The notes under the pieces were generated by a model. That model made no database searches. It was not told where the DNA came from and worked only from the letters and a program-made list of their open reading frames with translations. A DNA stretch of 9,337 bases from JABDDM01 sp038240295 (GTDB taxonomy: Bacteria; Bacteroidota; Ignavibacteria; Palsa-1295): the NCBI GenBank assembly GCA_038240295.1, contig JBBSDW010000130.1, positions 1 to 9,337 of the forward strand, in the 5' to 3' direction. Numbering within the stretch: position 1 is the stretch's first letter; every line of letters begins with the position of its first letter. Of the stretch, positions 5,362-9,337 are shown piece by piece. The position numbers and the translations under genes were made by a program.

Positions 5362-6129
5362 ATGCGCTTTACCCTCCTCGGCACTGGCACATCGACGGGA
5401 GTCCCGATGATCGCTTGCAAGTGCCAGACCTGTCGATCGAACGATCCGCGAGATAAGCGTCTTCGCGTGAGTGTCCTCATCGAAGCTCCGCAGGGAAATA
5501 TCGTTATTGATACCAGCGCCGATTTTCGTCAGCAAATGCTCACTGCAAAAGTAGAAACGCTTGACGCGGTACTCTACACGCATCATCATTACGATCATAT
5601 TGCCGGTTTCGATGACTTGCGTGCATTTCAATTCCTGATGCACTGCGCGCCACAATGCTACGCCTCGCAGGATACGTTCGATCATATCAGGCAGACGTTT
5701 CCCTATGCGTTTGGTAATGCGGTACAGTCAGGCGGCGGCTTGCCAAAGATCCCGTTTGAAGTGATCGGTCACGCGCCGTTCATGGTATGCAACAACCTCA
5801 TCACGCCAATCTGGGCTAAGCATGGGAAGATCGATGTTCTCGGATATCGCATCGGCGATTTTGCCTATCTGACGGATTGCAATCTGGTGCCGGACGACTC
5901 GATCGAGTTGCTTCGCGGCCTGAAAGTGCTGATCCTCGATGGCCTGCGCCCGAAGCCCCATCCAACGCACTTCTCACTTTCGGAAGCTGCCGCGGTAGCA
6001 AAAAAGATCGGTGCCGATATGACCTATTTGACGCACATGAATCACGATGTTCTGCACGAGCGCGAATCGAAAAGCTTGCCCGAGCGGGTTCAGCTCGGAT
6101 ACGACGGACTAACCTTTACTCACACCTGA
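5362..6129 (+). CDS. MBL-fold metallo-hydrolase, PhnP-like
   Basis: This 255-residue protein belongs to the metallo-beta-lactamase fold. The phosphodiesterase PhnP, which opens cyclic ribose phosphates during phosphonate use, is the best-known close relative. It begins with LLGTGTSTGVPMIACKCQTC (5-24): the GTGTSxGxP loop followed by Cys19, Cys21 and Cys24, like the structural-zinc cysteines in PhnP-type proteins. The dinuclear metal site HxHxDH is THHHYDH at 73-79 (His74, His76, Asp78, His79). LTDCN at 170-174 gives the bridging Asp172, and PHPTHFS (199-205) and LTHMNHD (223-229) provide later His ligands. All key residues are present. No other phosphonate genes are nearby, so a general cyclic-nucleotide or phosphodiester hydrolase is more likely than true PhnP. 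Its stop is followed 3 bases later by the HAD gene. Confidence 0.88.
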   Translation: MRFTLLGTGTSTGVPMIACKCQTCRSNDPRDKRLRVSVLIEAPQGNIVIDTSADFRQQMLTAKVETLDAVLYTHHHYDHIAGFDDLRAFQFLMHCAPQCYASQDTFDHIRQTFPYAFGNAVQSGGGLPKIPFEVIGHAPFMVCNNLITPIWAKHGKIDVLGYRIGDFAYLTDCNLVPDDSIELLRGLKVLILDGLRPKPHPTHFSLSEAAAVAKKIGADMTYLTHMNHDVLHERESKSLPERVQLGYDGLTFTHT

Positions 6130-6132
6130 TAA

Positions 6133-6834
6133 ATGCTAAAAGCAATTGTGTTCGATCTCGATAACACGCTCGTCGATTTTATGGCGATGAAGCGTGTAGC
6201 GGTCGATGCAGGGATCGATGCCATGCTCGATGCCGGGATCGAGCTTGAGCGCTCCGAGATCAAATCGCGCATCGACGAGATCTACCGAACGCGCGGCATC
6301 GAATATCAGCAGGTCTTCGACGATCTCATTTTTGGTATCTTTCAGCGGATCGACCACAGGATCCTTGCAGCCGGAATTATCGCATATCGCAGGTCGCGGG
6401 AAGCGGCGCTCAAGCCTTATCCGCATGTGACTGCGACGCTCATGGCGCTGCTCAAGCGCGGCGTGAAGCTTGCCGTGCTTTCGGACGCGCCGAGCAGGGA
6501 AGCATGGTTGCGGCTTTGCCACGTTAATCTTCACCACATCATTAGTCTTGCAGTGACCTTTGATGATACCGGCGAGCGCAAGCCTTCGCCGAAGCCATTC
6601 CGTAAGGTGCTCGAACTTCTCGAGGTCGAACCTTCGGAAGCATTGATGGTGGGCGATTGGGCGGATCGCGATATCGTTGGCGCGAAGTCCGTCGGTATGC
6701 GCACCGCTTTCGCACGTTATGGCGATACGTTCAACACGAAAGATCACGGAGCCGATTATGATCTTACGGACATTTCCGAGTTGCTCAAGATCGTTGACGA
6801 TCATCGCCATGAAGACTATCCGCTGAAGCCATGA
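6133..6834 (+). CDS. HAD superfamily hydrolase (probable phosphatase)
   Basis: The 233-residue product is a haloacid-dehalogenase-type phosphohydrolase with a helical C1 cap. Motif I is FDLDNTL at 7-13, with nucleophile Asp8 and acid/base Asp10. The cap spans roughly 15-90. Motif II is LAVLSDAP at 113-120 (Ser117). Motif III is GERKPSPKPF at 147-156 (Lys150 or Lys154). Motif IV is VGDWADRDIVGAKSVGM at 173-189, with Asp175 and a second acidic residue, Asp178 or Asp180. All four motifs are intact. These proteins usually dephosphorylate small metabolites such as sugar phosphates or nucleotides, and the substrate cannot be read from sequence. It starts 3 bases after the metallo-hydrolase stop and overlaps acpS by ATGA (6831-6834), pointing to translational coupling. 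Confidence 0.88.
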   Translation: MLKAIVFDLDNTLVDFMAMKRVAVDAGIDAMLDAGIELERSEIKSRIDEIYRTRGIEYQQVFDDLIFGIFQRIDHRILAAGIIAYRRSREAALKPYPHVTATLMALLKRGVKLAVLSDAPSREAWLRLCHVNLHHIISLAVTFDDTGERKPSPKPFRKVLELLEVEPSEALMVGDWADRDIVGAKSVGMRTAFARYGDTFNTKDHGADYDLTDISELLKIVDDHRHEDYPLKP

Positions 6835-7229
6835 CATTCGGCATTGGTATGGATACGATCGAAGTCCCACGGATCGCGAAGTCGATCGCGACCTACGGTG
6901 ATCAATTCGTTCGCAGAATTTTTTCCGAGGAAGAAATTCGATATTCAGGGCCTCGGCCCCACGCCGCCGAACATTTTGCTGCTCGCTTTGCTGCAAAGGA
7001 AGCATTCGCGAAGGCCTTGGGTACAGGCGTTCGTCGAGGGTTCATCTGGAAGGAAGTCTCGATCGCAAAACTGTTTACCGGCCAGCCGTTCATTCGGCTT
7101 GGCGAAACGATGCAGTCACGCGCCTCGCGCATCGTGGGCGTGAACTTTCGTATCAAGGTTTCGATTACTCACACGAAGGAACTTGCCGAAGCGATCGTAT
7201 TGATCGAGCTCGAAGAACAGCAAGCGTGA
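6831..7229 (+). CDS. acpS: Holo-[acyl-carrier-protein] synthase
   Basis: AcpS transfers 4'-phosphopantetheine from coenzyme A to the serine of acyl carrier protein, activating it for fatty-acid synthesis in the cytoplasm. The 132-residue product has the normal length of the small trimeric AcpS type. FGIGMDTIEVPRI at 3-15 carries the Mg-binding Asp8. FAARFAAKEAFAKALGTG at 49-66 carries Glu57, the second metal ligand. VSITHTKELAEAIVLIE at 110-126 is the terminal strand, matching the usual VSISHxxxxAxAxV. The start ATG overlaps the HAD stop. The TGA stop lies inside a 14-bp tandem duplication that reaches the MerR start. Nothing suggests loss of function. Confidence 0.92.
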   Translation: MTFGIGMDTIEVPRIAKSIATYGDQFVRRIFSEEEIRYSGPRPHAAEHFAARFAAKEAFAKALGTGVRRGFIWKEVSIAKLFTGQPFIRLGETMQSRASRIVGVNFRIKVSITHTKELAEAIVLIELEEQQA

Positions 7230-7252
7230 TGCGACAGACGTGATGCGACAGA
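7225..7252 (+). repeat. Perfect 14-bp tandem duplication between acpS and the MerR gene
   Basis: CGTGATGCGACAGA is present twice in tandem (7225-7238, 7239-7252). The first copy contains the acpS stop and the second ends at the base just before the MerR ATG. With a single copy the gap would be 9 bases rather than 23. It looks like a recent slippage event, and it duplicates a TGA that closes the upstream frame. Confidence 0.85.
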
Positions 7253-7765
7253 ATGGAAACGCAAGGTGAATTTTTTGAAGTGCCTCGAGAGATTGTCACC
7301 GATGCAGAAGCCCGAGCGGATGCCGAGCCGGTCGCCAATTTTTCTGCAGCAGCCGCTCGCCGTGGAATGAAAGATCTTTCGATCCCCAAGTTATATTATT
7401 CGATCTCCGAAGTCAGTCGGCTTACCGGTCTGGAGCAATATGTTCTCCGTTATTGGGAAACGGAGTTCGAAGAGTTGAGCCCTCAAAAAAATCGCGCTGG
7501 TAACAGGATCTACTCGAATAAGGATATCACGTTCATCCTTCGGATAAAAGATCTGTTGCGCGAAAAGCGTTATACAATCGAAGGGGCGAAGCAAATTCTT
7601 AAGGAAGAGCATGCGCTTGGGGGAAGCAGGGAAGTTGTCGAAGCAGAGAGCTCGCCAGAGGCTCAAGCTGAAAAAGCACTAACCTTCGAGTATCAGGAGT
7701 TAAGCGAAATACGCACGGCCGCGATGACGCTTAAAGAATTGTTCTCAAAAAAACGGTCCGAGTAG
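7253..7765 (+). CDS. MerR-family transcriptional regulator
   Basis: The 170-residue product has a MerR-type winged helix-turn-helix at about 46-117: KLYYSISEVSRLTGLEQYVLRYWETEF (46-72) is the recognition helix-turn-helix region. SPQKNRAGNRIYSNKDITFILRIKDLLREKRYTIEGAKQIL (76-116) is the wing and second helix pair. The R-x-Y-x-x-x-D-I pattern and the YTIEGAK end are typical. The C-terminal half (120-170) is a polar helix without the metal-binding cysteines of MerR, CueR or ZntR, so a metal sensor is unlikely. The first 38 residues are low-complexity and acidic/alanine-rich. Met39 (ATG 7367) starts right where many relatives begin, so the true start may be there. As the last gene of the AcpS run it may regulate that run or act elsewhere. 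Confidence 0.87.
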   Translation: METQGEFFEVPREIVTDAEARADAEPVANFSAAAARRGMKDLSIPKLYYSISEVSRLTGLEQYVLRYWETEFEELSPQKNRAGNRIYSNKDITFILRIKDLLREKRYTIEGAKQILKEEHALGGSREVVEAESSPEAQAEKALTFEYQELSEIRTAAMTLKELFSKKRSE

Positions 7766-7791
7766 GATTAGGGAAGGAGACCATCTTTTAC

Positions 7792-8034
7792 TTAGGTGTT
7801 CTCGTTATCGAGTAATGCTGCAGTGAACGATCCCCCGTCGTTCGGGGCCATCGATACGTAACGAATCGAATTTTGATCAAAGAGTTTTCGTGCAGGCTCG
7901 GCAAAGTCTTCATCGACACTAATGATAATGACTTCTCCGTCACGACCGAGTGCAGGTGGAATTGCATTTTGACGTAGTAACGACATGCCCTGGTAGGCAT
8001 CATCCAAAGAAGGCAGTCGAGCAATGATCTGCAT
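7792..8034 (-). CDS. Small hypothetical protein (80 residues)
   Basis: I do not recognise a named family. The product MQIIARLPSLDDAYQGMSLLRQNAIPP followed by EVIIISVDEDFAEPARKLFDQNSIRYVSM (34-62) suggests a beta-alpha-beta ferredoxin-like fold, with repeated strand-helix units as in small signalling or DUF2007-like proteins. That comparison is by shape only. There is no signal peptide or membrane segment. It lies 40 bases downstream of the acyltransferase gene on the same strand and converges on the MerR gene with a 26-base gap that shows no clear terminator hairpin. A second minus-strand frame over the same bases (7788-8024) is judged a shadow because this one reads more like a folded protein. 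Confidence 0.6.
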   Translation of the reverse strand: MQIIARLPSLDDAYQGMSLLRQNAIPPALGRDGEVIIISVDEDFAEPARKLFDQNSIRYVSMAPNDGGSFTAALLDNENT

Positions 8035-8074
8035 GGTTGTATAGGAGCAGTTAGAAAATTAAGTCCGGCGTGAG

Positions 8075-9337
8075 CTAATTTTTTCTTACCGGCGCTACAG
8101 GAATAGTATCCGTTTCTATGCCAGCAATTTTTTGGAGTTGCCGGTAGAAACCAAACAGCTTCGAACCAGGCTTCGGACTGAATAGGAATGGCCGCTCCAC
8201 GACTGTAAAGATCTTCCGAATAACAAAGATCGAAAGCCCGAGCCAGAGGATTCGCGTAAGAAGCGGCAGAAGCAAACCTGGCAGACGATCGGAGACGGGA
8301 GAGATGATCCAGAGTAACTGGAGATGGAATAAATAGAGCGAATAGCTGATAACACCAAGCTGGATCAGCCAGCGGTAAAGCGCACTCGAGTGCGTTTTAT
8401 GCTCCGGCACGATCCGAAAGATAGCCGATGCAACAAGCGCGCAGAAGGCAAGACCGAAAAGCAGATCGGTCACGATCCAGGTGGCTTGACGAAGTGTAGA
8501 CACAATCCCCGCCATGAAAAGCAGAGCGCTCAACGATGCGCTGGCCCACCGAGAAAAATGCCATGGTTCAAAATTCTTACCACGACCGGCAACATATCGC
8601 TCGGCAAGCCACGCTCCGGCGAGCCACTCCGGCATTCGGGCCAGCGCGCACCCCATCGCGACATAAGGACCGGTGGTGGAAATCGAAATGAGTCCATCGC
8701 CAAGATACTGCAGCGCATAGAATCGCCAGCTGATCGAAACAACGGTAAGCAGGATCACCGCACGGCCAGTGCCTATGCGGAAGAAGAGCCAGAGAAAAAC
8801 CGGGTAAAGCAGATAGAGCTGAAACTCGAGCGCGAGCGACCAGAAGACACTCGCGATGGAATAGAAGGTTGATTCAAAATATCCATGCGTGAGTGTTAAA
8901 TGCGTCAGCAGGTCGAATGCATTCGCCGGTTCATGACCGTGTGTTTTGCCGGCGGTAAAAAGTTGAAGCGCCCAGAGCAGCAGTGCCGTAAAAACGACGG
9001 CAACAGCGTAGGCTGGATAGAGCCTCCAAATTCTGCGAAGGAAAAATTCGCGACCGCGAAATTCATAGCTTCCGGACCGAGCCTTTTTTCGTGCGTAGCC
9101 GAGATGAATGCAAAAGCCACTCAATACCAAAAAGAGACTTACGCCGAGATATCCCCAACGCAGAGGAAAGTCGATATAGCTAAGCCAATGCGGATTGGAA
9201 GACTGCGTGACAACGCCGATCGAGGGCCAGGGATAAGTGCCGTCGTGGCCCCAAACGTGATAGAGGCCGACCGCAAGTGCAGCCACGGCCCGTAGCGCAT
9301 CGATGCTGTCGAGGCGCTCGCTTTTGGGTTTGCCGGG
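8075..9337 (-). CDS. Acyltransferase 3 family membrane protein, OafA/YrhL-like (N-terminus beyond window)
   Basis: These multi-spanning inner-membrane proteins acylate sugars on surface polysaccharides, lipopolysaccharide, peptidoglycan or small exported molecules. The reading frame is open to the window edge, and 420 residues are visible. The GTG at 9286 is not the start: the preceding codons read SERLDSIDALRAVAAL, the conserved family opening LDxLRAxAALxVxxxH, with Arg16 and catalytic-type His27 (LYHVWGH) counted from the window edge. WGYLGVSLFLVLSGFCI at 61-77 is the GVxxFFxLSGF motif. FFLRRIWRLYPAY at 98-110 is the R-x-x-R-x-x-P motif. SVFWSLALEFQLYLLYP at 163-179 carries the W-x-L-x-x-E box. 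About ten hydrophobic segments follow. The C-terminus ends with a short cytoplasmic-like tail and no SGNH domain. The substrate is unknown. Confidence 0.9.
   Translation of the reverse strand, partial: PGKPKSERLDSIDALRAVAALAVGLYHVWGHDGTYPWPSIGVVTQSSNPHWLSYIDFPLRWGYLGVSLFLVLSGFCIHLGYARKKARSGSYEFRGREFFLRRIWRLYPAYAVAVVFTALLLWALQLFTAGKTHGHEPANAFDLLTHLTLTHGYFESTFYSIASVFWSLALEFQLYLLYPVFLWLFFRIGTGRAVILLTVVSISWRFYALQYLGDGLISISTTGPYVAMGCALARMPEWLAGAWLAERYVAGRGKNFEPWHFSRWASASLSALLFMAGIVSTLRQATWIVTDLLFGLAFCALVASAIFRIVPEHKTHSSALYRWLIQLGVISYSLYLFHLQLLWIISPVSDRLPGLLLPLLTRILWLGLSIFVIRKIFTVVERPFLFSPKPGSKLFGFYRQLQKIAGIETDTIPVAPVRKN

Noticed and set aside
6136..7005. A 289-codon minus-strand open frame opposite the HAD and acpS genes
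   Set aside because: It lies antisense to two genes with complete catalytic motifs, has a basic, His- and Arg-rich shadow composition, and shows no recognisable domain.
8390..8872. A 160-codon plus-strand open frame
   Set aside because: It lies opposite the acyltransferase gene, whose conserved motifs are clear, and its product is a charged, low-hydrophobicity shadow.
9286..9286. GTG as the acyltransferase start
   Set aside because: The frame stays open to the window edge, and the upstream codons encode the conserved LDSIDALRA opening of the family, so the true start is outside the window.
8900..9295. A 131-codon plus-strand open frame
   Set aside because: It is antisense to the acyltransferase N-terminal half and has no motif.

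Overview
The window looks like chromosomal DNA from a Gram-negative bacterium of the Bacteroidota/Chlorobi (FCB) group, possibly a Kapabacteria- or Ignavibacteria-like lineage. The clues are a signal-peptide-bearing outer-membrane beta-barrel gene, a TAnnTTTG-type -7 promoter element ahead of it, generally weak or absent Shine-Dalgarno sequences, and family-level resemblance of several proteins to that group. This is recall-based and tentative; no taxonomic marker is present.

Layout. Bases 1-168 hold the 3' end of a phosphomannomutase/phosphoglucomutase-superfamily gene. A short cassette follows (about 178-1116). It is bounded by a perfect 20-bp direct repeat (158-177 and 1117-1136) whose first copy covers the stop codon of the mutase gene, and it contains a decayed asparagine-synthetase-like gene. 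Next come an undecaprenyl-diphosphate synthase (isoprenyl transferase) gene, a 465-bp stretch with a small unknown ORF overlapping (ATGA) a fragment that resembles the start of dCTP deaminase, and then the outer-membrane protein gene with its candidate promoter.

The middle has an unknown 98-residue protein, a MarC-family membrane protein and a GNAT acetyltransferase convergent with it across only 4 bp. The acetyltransferase is divergent from a compact plus-strand run (5069-7765): an unknown 91-residue protein, a PhnP-like metallo-beta-lactamase-fold hydrolase, a HAD phosphatase, holo-ACP synthase (AcpS) and a MerR-type regulator. Short gaps and one ATGA overlap suggest a single operon. On the minus strand at the right end are an acyltransferase-3 membrane protein, cut by the window edge, and a downstream 80-residue unknown protein.

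Functionally, the mutase, isoprenyl transferase and acyltransferase point to envelope or glycan precursor synthesis and modification, and AcpS to fatty-acid synthesis. I found no RNA gene, CRISPR array, intact transposase or recognisable defence system. The least ordinary parts are the repeat-bounded pseudogene cassette, the relic region between uppS and the barrel gene, and the inverted-repeat control region between the acetyltransferase and the AcpS run.
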